Positions 1-7,450 of a stretch of 64,000 nucleotides of DNA are shown here, piece after piece. A program made the translations under genes and the position numbers. The stretch comes from Bacteroides sp. (GTDB lineage Bacteria > Bacteroidota > Bacteroidia > Bacteroidales > Muribaculaceae): positions 1-64,000 of the forward strand of contig JAAVCF010000010.1 of the NCBI GenBank assembly GCA_014802445.1, read 5' to 3'. The notes below the pieces were generated by a model that was not told the origin of the DNA, ran no database searches, and worked only from the letters and a program-made list of their open reading frames with translations. How positions within the stretch are numbered: the stretch's first letter is position 1; every line of letters begins with the position of its first letter.

Positions 1-384
1 CGGCCGTTCGGGCCGCCCGCCCTCGTTGGCAAAATTATCTGCGGAGCGGTGGCGCTGAGGGTATTGTTTGAGGTGGTGATTGGCGAGCGGGTTTGGTCGC
101 GGAGTGCGGACGCCCCGAACGGGCGCCCCTACAATTTGCGGGACGGTTCGCGGGGCGGTTTGCGGTGCGGTTTGTCGGGTGGTTTGCGGTGCGGTTTGTC
201 GGGTGGTTTGCGGTGCGGTTTGTCGCAAAGGAATGTAGGGGCGGCCGTTCGGGCCGCCCGCCCTCGTTGGCAAAATTATCTGCGGAGCGGTGGCGGGGAG
301 GGGATTGTTTGAGGTGATGATTTGCGGATGGGTTTGGTCGCGGAGTGCGGGCGCCCCGAACGGGCGCCCCTACAATTTGCGGGG
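1..384. repeat. Direct repeat with 241-base period carrying GTAGGGG..CCCCTAC palindromic arms
   Basis: Bases 1-142 and 242-384 are near copies of one another, offset by 241 bases. Each begins with a palindrome (CGGCCGTTCGGGCCG) and ends with a second one (GCGCCCCGAACGGGCGC). The flanking GTAGGGGCG and CGCCCCTAC arms are reverse complements, so each unit is bounded by near-inverted repeats. The block holds no credible gene; the two ORFs of the track here only read through repeat. The first copy is probably cut by the window edge. It looks like an intergenic REP- or MITE-like element, but no transposase or target duplication is visible. Confidence 0.8.
157..224. repeat. 24-base tandem repeat, about three copies
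   Basis: The unit GGTTTGCGGTGCGGTTTGTC plus GGGT is repeated at 157, 181 and 205, the last copy diverging at its end. It joins the two larger repeat units. There are no unique spacers, so it is not a CRISPR. Confidence 0.9.
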
Positions 385-417
385 TGGTTTTGCGGGGTGG
401 CTTTTGGCGGTGGGGGC

Positions 418-451
418 AAAAAAGGCGCTGTCGCGGTGAGACGACAGCGCC
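418..451 (-). terminator. Rho-independent terminator after tRNA-Arg
   Basis: On the minus strand a perfect 10-bp stem (GGCGCTGTCG with CGACAGCGCC) is followed by six T. It starts just past the 3' end of the tRNA gene. Confidence 0.9.
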
Positions 452-454
452 GGG

Positions 455-526
455 TACCCCCGTGGGGAATCGAACCCCAATCTAAGGTTTAGGAAACCTC
501 TATTCTATCCGTTGAACTACAGGGGC
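455..526 (-). tRNA. tRNA-Arg (anticodon CCT)
   Basis: The minus strand folds as a full cloverleaf. The acceptor arm begins GCCCCTG, the anticodon loop reads TTCCTAA (anticodon CCT, decoding AGG), and the T loop is TTCGATT. The acceptor 3' strand is CGGGGGT with discriminator A, so it contains G-T pairs. CCA is not encoded (CCC follows), so the 3' end depends on a CCA-adding enzyme such as the one encoded at 41248-42660. Confidence 0.93.
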
Positions 527-604
527 AGGTGATATTTTCTTCTTGCAAAATTAGCCAAAAAAGCCGTAACTGCCAAACTTCTTCACGGCAATGGCTTCGT
601 GGAG

Positions 605-1090
605 TCAGCGGGAGAGGGTGGCAAAGCGGTAGGTGAGGCCGGTTTTGGGGCAGGTTTCGGGGTCGGTGACTTCGGCGATGGTGAAGGTGTCGGAGTAGTG
701 GGGGAAGAAGGTGTCGGCATCGGGGAGCTCTGCATCCACGAGCGTGAGGTCAAGGCGTGTGGCCATCGGGAGGGCCTGGCGGTAGATTTCGCCGCCACCT
801 ATTATATATACGGTGGGAGCGCCCTCTGCCATGGCAATGGCGGATTCGAGGCTCGGGGCTGTTTCGATGCCGGGGGCGGTGTAGGAGGCGTTGCGGGTCA
901 CCACGATGTTGCGTCGGCCGGGGAGGGCACCGTTGGGGAATGACTCGAAGGTTTTGCGGCCCATGATGATGGGTGAGCCCATGGTGAGGGCTTTGAAGCG
1001 GCGCAGGTCGGCCGAGATGTGGAATGCCAGGTCGCCGCTGCGCCCTATTTCGCGATTGCGCCCTATGGCTGCTATAATGCTTATGATCAT
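605..1090 (-). CDS. folA: Dihydrofolate reductase
   Basis: This gene encodes NADPH-dependent reduction of dihydrofolate to tetrahydrofolate, which recycles the dihydrofolate released by thymidylate synthase. At 161 aa it has the usual length for a bacterial chromosomal DHFR. The catalytic acidic residue is Asp28, in a segment reading ISADLRRFK. The cofactor motifs GRKTFES (about residue 45) and [12 protein letters not shown] (about 95) are both present. Its ATG overlaps the thyA stop by four bases (ATGA), so the two are probably translationally coupled. It is the last gene of a minus-strand operon of polyferredoxin, thyA and folA. Confidence 0.97.
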   Translation of the reverse strand: MIISIIAAIGRNREIGRSGDLAFHISADLRRFKALTMGSPIIMGRKTFESFPNGALPGRRNIVVTRNASYTAPGIETAPSLESAIAMAEGAPTVYIIGGGEIYRQALPMATRLDLTLVDAELPDADTFFPHYSDTFTIAEVTDPETCPKTGLTYRFATLSR

Positions 1091-1881
1091 ACTGCTACGG
1101 TGGCTTTGATGTGGGGGTGTGGGTCGTAGTCCTCAAGGGTGAAGTCGGAATATTTGAAGTCGAATATGCTCTTCACGTCGGGGTTGATGACCATGCGGGG
1201 CAGAGGGCGGGGCGAGCGTGAGAGCTGGAGCTTCACCTGGTCAAAGTGGTTGGAATAGATGTGGGTGTCGCCGGTGGTGTGGATAAACTCGCCGGGCTGG
1301 AGGCCGGTGACCTGCGCCATCATCATGAGCAGCAGTGCATAGCTGGCAATGTTGAAGGGCACGCCGAGGAAGCAGTCGGCCGAGCGCTGATATAGCTGAA
1401 GACTGAGGCGTCCGTTGGCCACGTAGAACTGGAAAAATGCGTGACACGGGGGGAGGTTCATGCGGTCAAGGTCGGCCACGTTCCATGAACTGACAATGAT
1501 GCGGCGTGAGTCGGGGTTGTTGCGGATGTCGTCAACGGCGCGGCTTATCTGGTCTATGAAGCCACCGTCATAGTCAGGCCATGAGCGCCACTGGTAGCCG
1601 TAGATGTGGCCGAGGTCGCCGTCAGGACCGGCCCATTCGTTCCAGATGCGCACGCCGTTGTCCTGAAGATACTTAACGTTCGTGTCGCCTTTGAGAAACC
1701 ACAGCAGCTCGTGGATGATTGACTTTAGATGGAGCTTCTTGGTGGTGAGCAGAGGGAAGCCGTCGGCGAGGTCAAACCTCATCTGGTGGCCGAATATGCT
1801 GCGAGTGCCGGTGCCGGTGCGGTCGGCTTTGTCGACGCCTTCGGTCATCACGCGTTCAAGGAGCTGGAGATATTGTTTCAT
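1087..1881 (-). CDS. thyA: Thymidylate synthase
   Basis: ThyA methylates dUMP to dTMP with methylene-tetrahydrofolate, producing dihydrofolate for FolA. The protein is 264 aa, the same size as E. coli ThyA. The catalytic cysteine lies in [10 protein letters not shown] at about residue 146. The dUMP-binding stretch [18 protein letters not shown] and the conserved C-terminus IKATVAV are intact. It overlaps folA by four bases and starts 12 bases after the polyferredoxin stop, which argues for co-transcription of all three. Confidence 0.98.
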   Translation of the reverse strand: MKQYLQLLERVMTEGVDKADRTGTGTRSIFGHQMRFDLADGFPLLTTKKLHLKSIIHELLWFLKGDTNVKYLQDNGVRIWNEWAGPDGDLGHIYGYQWRSWPDYDGGFIDQISRAVDDIRNNPDSRRIIVSSWNVADLDRMNLPPCHAFFQFYVANGRLSLQLYQRSADCFLGVPFNIASYALLLMMMAQVTGLQPGEFIHTTGDTHIYSNHFDQVKLQLSRSPRPLPRMVINPDVKSIFDFKYSDFTLEDYDPHPHIKATVAV

Positions 1882-1893
1882 TTCGGGGAGGGG

Positions 1894-3423
1894 TTATTTC
1901 TGGTCAGTGAGGCCGTCAACATAGATGGCCTTGTAGGGGTAAGAAGGGCATACGCTCTGGCAGGCTCCGCAGCCAATGCAGAGGGCATGGTTCACAATCG
2001 GCACGGGCTTTGAGCCGCTGAAGCCGGTCATCTCGATGGCACCGCGCGGACACGCCTTGGCGCAGTGGCCACAGTGGGTGCAGTTGGCATGGAGCGGATG
2101 AGCGCGCCCAATGACGGTTGACTGCTTCTCGCGGAGAGTGAGGGGGAGGAGGGCGCCGGTGGGGCAGAGGTTGTTGCAGCGCGTACAGTCAAAGGCGCAG
2201 CGGGCAGCGTCATAGTCCATCACGGGGTGGAGGATGCCCTTCACCGTGCCATACTGGAGCGTGGCGGGGCGAATCACCCCCGTGGGGCAGTGGCTCACGC
2301 AGAGCCCGCAACCTGTGCAGCGCTCTATGAAATAGGTGCGGTCGGCTGCTCCGGGAGGGTAGACAGCCGCTGTGGGCGACGGCTTTACGCCGCCGGCAGC
2401 TGCGGCAACGGCACGCGCGGCGCGGTCGGCGCGGGTGATGAGCGGGGCCGCGGCCACGATTGCTCCCGTGGCCAGGAACTTGCGGCGGTCAATCAGGCGG
2501 GAGCGGCTGCATGAAGCGGCGTCGGGGGTGTTAACGCCGGGCGATGCTGCCGTCACCTCCGGGGCATCGCGACGCTCGTTGATGCGCTGAAGCATGGGGA
2601 GCTGCAGGCGATGTGAGGAAGGGGTGTAGCTGATGGCATCGTTGGGACACACCGGGAGGCAGTCGAAGCACACCACGCAGCGCGATGTGTCGACAGTGTG
2701 GGCCGGGAGGTCAATGCAGCGGGCCTTGCAGGCGTGCTCGCAGCGGTGACACATCACACACTTGTCAGGGTTGATGTCGATGTGAAACACTGAGTAGCGG
2801 CTCACCAGGCCGAGCGTAGTGCCGACGGGGCAGATGGTGTTGCAGACCGTGCGCCCGTTGCGTGCAGCCGCCCAACCCACGGCGATGGCCGTCAGCACAG
2901 CCACCGTCATCCCAAGCGCGGAGCCTCCGGCAGCGGCGAGCGGCTCGGCCGAGAAGAGCCCGGCCACGGCTCCCCACACCGGTTTGAACAGGCAGAGGGC
3001 CATGCGTCCGTAGGCACTGTAAGGGTCAAGGAGCACCGGCACTATCCCTATGCCGGTGATGAGCGCGCCGGCGGTGAGGGCCAGCAGTGAATAGCGAAGG
3101 ACGTTAGAGGGGCGGGTGAAGTGATAGGCGCGGCGTCGGCGTCGGCGGCGCGTGAGTCGAGCTCCGCGGGCGCAGATGTCCTGATAAAACCCCATTGGGC
3201 ACACCGATGAGCAGTAGACCCTGCCGAAAATCATCGTCACAATGAGCCAACCCACAAACACTGTCATGCCGAATGCCATAGCCGCCGGAAGGAGCTGGAT
3301 GCGCGCCAGCCACGCGGCCACGCCGGGAATGGTCATCCCGAACGACACAAACAGGCCGGTGATGAGACTGAACTCCACCACTGACACTGCGATTCGGATT
3401 GCTCTAAGCCATTTGCCCTTCAT
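1894..3423 (-). CDS. Membrane polyferredoxin, NapH-like half fused to a ferredoxin half
   Basis: The 509-aa protein has two parts. Residues 1-270 resemble NapH/NosR-type proteins: hydrophobic segments near 10-35, 42-65, 110-132 and 168-188, the paired CxxxCP motifs at 71-76 and 194-199, and two 4Fe-4S motifs at 222-232 and 249-259. A twin-arginine-like segment (DRRKFLATGAIVAAAP, about 312-327) follows. Residues 369-492 then carry four more Cys-rich cluster motifs. The family moves electrons between the membrane and iron-sulfur partners; the partner here is unknown. It is the first gene of the operon with thyA and folA. A TAACTTTG promoter core ends eight bases before the ATG, so the transcript may be leaderless. 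The redox role is firm by family; any link to dTMP synthesis is inference. Confidence 0.85.
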   Translation of the reverse strand: MKGKWLRAIRIAVSVVEFSLITGLFVSFGMTIPGVAAWLARIQLLPAAMAFGMTVFVGWLIVTMIFGRVYCSSVCPMGFYQDICARGARLTRRRRRRRAYHFTRPSNVLRYSLLALTAGALITGIGIVPVLLDPYSAYGRMALCLFKPVWGAVAGLFSAEPLAAAGGSALGMTVAVLTAIAVGWAAARNGRTVCNTICPVGTTLGLVSRYSVFHIDINPDKCVMCHRCEHACKARCIDLPAHTVDTSRCVVCFDCLPVCPNDAISYTPSSHRLQLPMLQRINERRDAPEVTAASPGVNTPDAASCSRSRLIDRRKFLATGAIVAAAPLITRADRAARAVAAAAGGVKPSPTAAVYPPGAADRTYFIERCTGCGLCVSHCPTGVIRPATLQYGTVKGILHPVMDYDAARCAFDCTRCNNLCPTGALLPLTLREKQSTVIGRAHPLHANCTHCGHCAKACPRGAIEMTGFSGSKPVPIVNHALCIGCGACQSVCPSYPYKAIYVDGLTDQK

Positions 3424-3430
3424 GATTACG

Positions 3431-3438
3431 CAAAGTTA
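3431..3438 (-). promoter_or_regulatory. Promoter core TAACTTTG for the polyferredoxin-thyA-folA operon
   Basis: This is a Bacteroidetes -7 element (TAnnTTTG) on the minus strand. Its last G is eight bases from the A of the start codon, so there is no room for a normal leader. No clear -33 TTTG is visible. Confidence 0.6.
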
Positions 3439-3486
3439 GCGAAAATAGGCGGTAAGTGTCCCCCGGCCGCCGCTTTTTTTACAATG

Positions 3487-3523
3487 ACGCCCCGAGGCCG
3501 GATGGAGTCCGGAGTCGGGGCGC
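3487..3523 (-). terminator. Possible hairpin terminator after the M23 peptidase gene
   Basis: ACGCCCCGAGGCCGG pairs with CCGGAGTCGGGGCG with two mismatches, 27 bases beyond the M23 stop. There is no T tract on the minus strand after it, so this is a weak call. Confidence 0.4.
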
Positions 3524-3549
3524 TGTATATGGGGGGGCGGTGTCGGCTA

Positions 3550-4398
3550 TCAGCGGCGACGACGCTTTGACTTTTTCTTAGAGGAGGCAGCTGCGCGTGA
3601 CTTTGAGCCCTTGCGCGATGCTTTCACCTTTGAGCCCTTGCGAGCGGGGCCGTAGCTCTGGCTCTTGTCGTAAGAGGTTTTGCTGAATGCATACACATCC
3701 TTGTGGGTGGTGTAGTTGTCAAAGTCAATGATTGCGGCGGGGTTGATTGCCAGACCGAGATAGCGGGTCTCGAAGTGGAGGTGGGGGCCGGTGGAACGAC
3801 CGGTGTTGCCGCCCAGGGCAATGGGGTCGCCGGCTTTAACGCGCTGGTTGGGCTTAACGAGGAATTTGGAGAGGTGGCCATAGACGGTCTCCATGCCGTT
3901 GTCATGACGCATCACCACGTAGTTGCCGTAGCCACGGGGCTCGTTGCGGGTCAGGCGAACCTTGCCGCTGAAAGCAGCGCGGATGGTGTCGCCAACATGG
4001 AGCGAGAGGTCCACACCACGGTGCATGCGGCCGAAGCGGGCGCGCCATCCGTAGGGTGAGGTCACTTTGCTTTTGATGGGCATCACGAATCCGCGCACGT
4101 CGATGTTGGCGGTTTCGGGGATGTCGATTGAGCCGTAGGGATTCACGCGGTCGCTTTCCCAATACTGGCCGAAGATGTCGATGTTTTCAGCGGCTTCGCG
4201 GCGCCGCACATCCTCAAGGAGCTTTGCATCAGCCTCGGCTTTCATCACTGATGACACGGGGCGCTGGTTGGCAATGAGTTCCTTATGCTGTTTGGTGTGG
4301 GATGCCGGAAGGTGGAAGGTCTGGGCAGATGCTGTCACAGCAGTTGCGGCAAGCACGATTGTGGAGAGGATGACCTTCGCTGTTTTTGAAATATTCAT
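3550..4398 (-). CDS. Secreted M23 (LytM-type) peptidase with polybasic tail
   Basis: This is a predicted peptidoglycan endopeptidase of 282 aa. A signal peptide (cleavage near ASAQ, residue 26) directs export. The M23 domain has all four zinc-site landmarks: HRGVD (His126, Asp130), YGHLS (His175) and GPHLHFE (His206, His208). An active enzyme is therefore likely, rather than a degenerate LytM activator. The C-terminal 35 residues are rich in Lys, Arg and Ser, and end SKKKSKRRRR. It stands alone between ndk and the polyferredoxin gene, with possible hairpin terminators on its downstream side. Confidence 0.9.
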   Translation of the reverse strand: MNISKTAKVILSTIVLAATAVTASAQTFHLPASHTKQHKELIANQRPVSSVMKAEADAKLLEDVRRREAAENIDIFGQYWESDRVNPYGSIDIPETANIDVRGFVMPIKSKVTSPYGWRARFGRMHRGVDLSLHVGDTIRAAFSGKVRLTRNEPRGYGNYVVMRHDNGMETVYGHLSKFLVKPNQRVKAGDPIALGGNTGRSTGPHLHFETRYLGLAINPAAIIDFDNYTTHKDVYAFSKTSYDKSQSYGPARKGSKVKASRKGSKSRAAASSKKKSKRRRR

Positions 4399-4470
4399 TT
4401 TGATCTTTTGGTTTATCGGTTGGAGAGAGGTTAAAGATTGGCGTGATAACGGTTAAGAGGGAAAGCTCGG

Positions 4471-4932
4471 TCAGCCCATGTCGGGATTGTAGATAAATGA
4501 GAGGTTATTGAGCTTGTAGGTGAATATTTCCTCGGGCTTGAAGAAGCGTTTTATTTCCACTTCGGCATCCTCGGGCGAGGAGGATGCGTGGACAATGTTT
4601 TCCTGATTGCTCATTGAGAAGTCGCCTCGGATTGTTCCGGGAGCGGCCTCGCGGCCGTTGGTTGAGCCGGTCATGAGGCGAACCACATTGATAGCGTCGG
4701 TGCCTTCGAGAACCATCACCACCACGGGGCAGGCTGTCATTGATGCAAGAATCTGATAGAAGAAGGGACGGTCAACGAGGTGTGAGTAATGCTCGCGGCA
4801 GAGTTCTTCGGTCATCTGAATCATCTTGAGCCCTGCAATCCTGAGTCCTTTCTGCTGAAAGCGGTCAATCACCTTGCCGGCGAGAGCTCGCTGGATTGCT
4901 GAGGGTTTGAGGATGACGAGTGTCTGTTCCAT
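4471..4932 (-). CDS. ndk: Nucleoside diphosphate kinase
   Basis: Ndk transfers the gamma phosphate of ATP to nucleoside diphosphates through a phospho-histidine. The 153-aa protein begins MEQTLVILKPSAIQ, the usual start of the family, and the catalytic residue is His115 in ENIVHASSSP. The ORF track begins 75 bases earlier, at 5007. That extension is not family sequence and runs across a promoter core (4995-5002), so 4932 is the better start. The C-terminus is about ten residues longer than in enterobacterial Ndk, as is common in Bacteroidales. Confidence 0.97.
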   Translation of the reverse strand: MEQTLVILKPSAIQRALAGKVIDRFQQKGLRIAGLKMIQMTEELCREHYSHLVDRPFFYQILASMTACPVVVMVLEGTDAINVVRLMTGSTNGREAAPGTIRGDFSMSNQENIVHASSSPEDAEVEIKRFFKPEEIFTYKLNNLSFIYNPDMG

Positions 4933-4994
4933 GGTTTTGAGAGAGCTTTTTTCGTTATCGTTTAATAGATTTTTACAAATCCATTTGGATGACT

Positions 4995-5002
4995 CAAAGT
5001 TA
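4995..5002 (-). promoter_or_regulatory. Candidate ndk promoter core TAACTTTG
   Basis: The -7-type element TAACTTTG lies on the minus strand about 60 bases before the ndk ATG. A matching -33 TTTG is not evident. Confidence 0.5.
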
Positions 5003-5217
5003 CTCAAAAACAGGGGGGAAAGCTAAAAAATGACCTTAAAGAATGTGAAATGAAAGATTCGGCGCCCAATAGCGGGTTGATAAAAGGCTGAAAATCAGAG
5101 GTGGTGTGGTGTAGGTTAAATAATGTTAACCCGTGAACAAATTTGAATACACTATTTTACCTTAGTGAAAAAATGTAAAATAATGTATTTTTATTGGCAA
5201 ATAATTAACATTTGGTT

Positions 5218-5240
5218 GCGCAAACGGGCCGCGTTTGTGC
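5218..5240 (-). terminator. Possible hairpin after xseB
   Basis: GCGCAAACG pairs with CGTTTGTGC (one G-T pair) eight bases after the xseB stop on the minus strand. There is no clear T run. The rest of the 5003-5247 gap is AT-rich, and I see no gene in it. Confidence 0.4.
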
Positions 5241-5247
5241 ACATTGT

Positions 5248-5466
5248 TTATTGCAGTGAGGCAAGGATTTCGCGCAGTTCGGCATCAGTGGCCGTGAGGC
5301 GTGCGCGGCAGGCGCCAAGGAGTTCGGTGGCGCGGCGGGTGTAGGCGGCCAGCTGGTCAATGTCGCAGGCATCGCTCTGCATCAGGCGGAGGATGTTTTC
5401 GAGTTCGGCCACGGCCTGAGAGTAGGTGAGAGAGTCAACGGGCTTGAAAGCGGGAGTATCTGACAT
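5248..5466 (-). CDS. xseB: Exodeoxyribonuclease VII small subunit
   Basis: XseB binds XseA to form exonuclease VII, which degrades single-stranded DNA to oligonucleotides. From ATG 5466 it is 72 aa, normal for the family. It contains the typical YSQAVAELENILRLMQSD helix and a second helical stretch. The longer track ORF (from 5577) only adds sequence that is a shadow of xseA. It starts 13 bases after the xseA stop, at the end of the operon. Confidence 0.93.
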   Translation of the reverse strand: MSDTPAFKPVDSLTYSQAVAELENILRLMQSDACDIDQLAAYTRRATELLGACRARLTATDAELREILASLQ

Positions 5467-5479
5467 GGGAGATTGGTTA

Positions 5480-6796
5480 TTAGAGGGTTTCGGAATCGGA
5501 GGAAATGACTGTGGAAACGAGTGAGCCGGAGGCCAGGATGGTGGTGACGCGCGCGCCCTCCGGGATGGCGGCGGCATCGGTCACGGCGTGACCGTCGACG
5601 CGGGTGATGGAGTAGCCGCGGCGCAGGGTGGCTTCCGGTGAGAGTGCGCCCAGGAGCTGCTCGGCGGCATCGAGGCGCGCTCGGCGGCGCTCTATGATGG
5701 TGGCCGAGGCGGTGGCAAGGCGTTCGTTCATGGCATCGAGGCGCGCCATGAGTGGCTGCAGGCGTCCGGCCATCGAGCCGAGGGCTGCGGTGACCTTCAC
5801 AAGCCGTGAACGCTGGCGCTCCACGGCCTGCAGCGGGATGACGGGGAGCTGCCCCTCTATATATGACAGGCGTGTGAGGCATCCGCTCACACGGTCAGAG
5901 GCGCTCAGCGCTATGGCCGAGGCAAGCTCGCGCAGTGACGCAAGCGCCCGCTCGCCCCGCTCAATGAGCCATTCGGCGGCTGCCGTAGGGGTTTTGACGC
6001 GCATGTTGGCCACATAGTCAAGCACCGTCACATCACGCTCATGGCCTATGCCGATAATCACCGGCAGGGGGAACATGGCCACAGCCGCCGCAAGGTCATA
6101 GTTCTCAAAGGCAGCGAGGTCACTCGTGGCACCGCCACCGCGGATTATGACCACGCAATCCCACTCCTCATCGTCGCAGGCAATCTGCTTCAGCGCCGAG
6201 ATGATGGTGGAGGGGGTGCGGTCGCCCTGCATCACGGCAGGGAAGAGCCTGACGGCGAATCTCAGGCGCGACGAATTGCTGAACAGCTGGTTGATGAAAT
6301 CGCCATAGCCGGCGGCTCCGGGAGCGGAGATAACGGCTATGCGCTGAGGCACCGCCGGCCAGTCAATGGCTTTGTTCTGCTCCAGGATGCCCTCGCGGCG
6401 CAGACGCTCCAGAATCTCGCGGCGCAGGCGCAGGAGGTCGCCCATGGTGTAGGAGGGGTCAACGTCAGTGACCTGGAGCGAGAAGCCGAACACGGGATGA
6501 TACGTGGCCGTGACCCGCACCATCACCTTCAGTCCGGTGGCAAACTCACGCCCCGTGGCGTTGAAAAATTTCAGAGCTATCATCCTGTAGGCCGAGGCCC
6601 AGATGATGCCGCGGGCCTTTGCCACGGTGGTGGCTCCGGAGGCGTCCTTCTGCAGCAGCTCCATATAGCAATGGCCACCGCGCACGGCCACATCGCTCAG
6701 CTCGGCGGTGATCCACACGTCGCGGGTGTCATTGCATGAAATCAGGCAGGCAATGCGCTGCTGCAGCTGCTGCAGCGTGATGGTGTTACGCTCCAT
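5480..6796 (-). CDS. xseA: Exodeoxyribonuclease VII large subunit
   Basis: This is the 438-aa catalytic subunit of exonuclease VII. An N-terminal OB fold (residues about 10-105) is followed by the catalytic domain. That domain holds VIIRGGGATSDLAAFENYD and IGIGHERDVTVLDYVA, the conserved GGG and GH-x-x-D motifs, then a long helical region rich in Arg and Ala. It lies between the DUF3256 gene (8 bases upstream) and xseB (13 bases downstream), so the four-gene run from the DEAD-box gene to xseB looks like one operon. Confidence 0.96.
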   Translation of the reverse strand: MERNTITLQQLQQRIACLISCNDTRDVWITAELSDVAVRGGHCYMELLQKDASGATTVAKARGIIWASAYRMIALKFFNATGREFATGLKVMVRVTATYHPVFGFSLQVTDVDPSYTMGDLLRLRREILERLRREGILEQNKAIDWPAVPQRIAVISAPGAAGYGDFINQLFSNSSRLRFAVRLFPAVMQGDRTPSTIISALKQIACDDEEWDCVVIIRGGGATSDLAAFENYDLAAAVAMFPLPVIIGIGHERDVTVLDYVANMRVKTPTAAAEWLIERGERALASLRELASAIALSASDRVSGCLTRLSYIEGQLPVIPLQAVERQRSRLVKVTAALGSMAGRLQPLMARLDAMNERLATASATIIERRRARLDAAEQLLGALSPEATLRRGYSITRVDGHAVTDAAAIPEGARVTTILASGSLVSTVISSDSETL

Positions 6797-6804
6797 TGAC
6801 GGCC

Positions 6805-7431
6805 TTATTTAGTGCGGTTGAAGCGTTTGCCGTCCCACACATAGGTGATGCTCGGAACCAGGAAGGGCGACACCATCGAGTAGATGTCGTCAGAGAGGAA
6901 ATCTTTCAGATTGTTGGTCAAGGTGAGGGTAGCCGTGGCCGGGTCATAGGCATAATCCACGAGCATGAACGGCACCACACTCTCCACATTGTCAATCTCC
7001 TTGCTGTCAGTCACCCAATCCTTAAGCTCGGGCGCAGTGAAGGCACCCTTTTTCAGCGGCTGCCACTGCGAGGTGTAGAGGTTCATGGAGCTGTCAAGCG
7101 CCGGGGTGGAGACGGTGCGGATCACACCGATAACGGTGTCGTTAGCCGCAGGCAGCAGAAAGAGCTGCGTGGCCGAGGCATCGCTCATGTTGATGCTTAG
7201 AAACTCAGGCTTCAGGGCCGTGATGGCCGACCCGCCCCCGAGATTGTTCTTGGAGGGGGTGGACATTCCGGCGTTGAAATAGTCAAGCATGTCAAGGCGT
7301 GTGTTCGGTTCGAGCAGAGGGAACACGCTTTTGGGAGCCTCGGCAAACGCCTTTGAGGCCGTGAGCTGAGCCATTGCCGCGGGAGCGCCCGCGGCAAGGA
7401 GGGTTAATGCTGCAATGAGAAATTTTTTCAT
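6805..7431 (-). CDS. DUF3256-like secreted protein
   Basis: The protein is 208 aa with a clear signal peptide (MKKFLIAALTLLAAGAPAAMAQ). I chose ATG 7431 because the 421-aa track ORF extends into the antisense of the helicase gene. The body matches my recollection of the Bacteroidales DUF3256 family, whose role is unknown. It has alternating beta-strand-like segments and no catalytic motif that I can see. It sits between the helicase (19 bases upstream) and xseA (8 bases downstream). That placement says nothing clear about function, since one neighbour acts on RNA and the other on DNA while this protein should be exported. Confidence 0.75.
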   Translation of the reverse strand: MKKFLIAALTLLAAGAPAAMAQLTASKAFAEAPKSVFPLLEPNTRLDMLDYFNAGMSTPSKNNLGGGSAITALKPEFLSINMSDASATQLFLLPAANDTVIGVIRTVSTPALDSSMNLYTSQWQPLKKGAFTAPELKDWVTDSKEIDNVESVVPFMLVDYAYDPATATLTLTNNLKDFLSDDIYSMVSPFLVPSITYVWDGKRFNRTK

Positions 7432-7450
7432 CCGTGATAAGGAGCGGTGA

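Noticed and set aside
157-224. Possible CRISPR-like array
   Set aside because: Copies are directly adjacent with no unique spacers and no cas genes are present; it is a simple tandem repeat.
49-317. Two ORFs (87 and 74 aa) over the repeat block
   Set aside because: They translate the palindromes and the 24-base tandem repeat in two frames, giving GGLRCGLS-type repeats. There is no promoter or family resemblance.
4933-5007. N-terminal extension of ndk
   Set aside because: The extra 25 codons are not Ndk sequence and contain the TAACTTTG promoter core; the family start is at 4932.
6041-6739. 232-aa plus-strand ORF opposite xseA
   Set aside because: Antisense shadow of a clear xseA; rich in His/Gly/Arg from reverse-strand codons and without any known motif.
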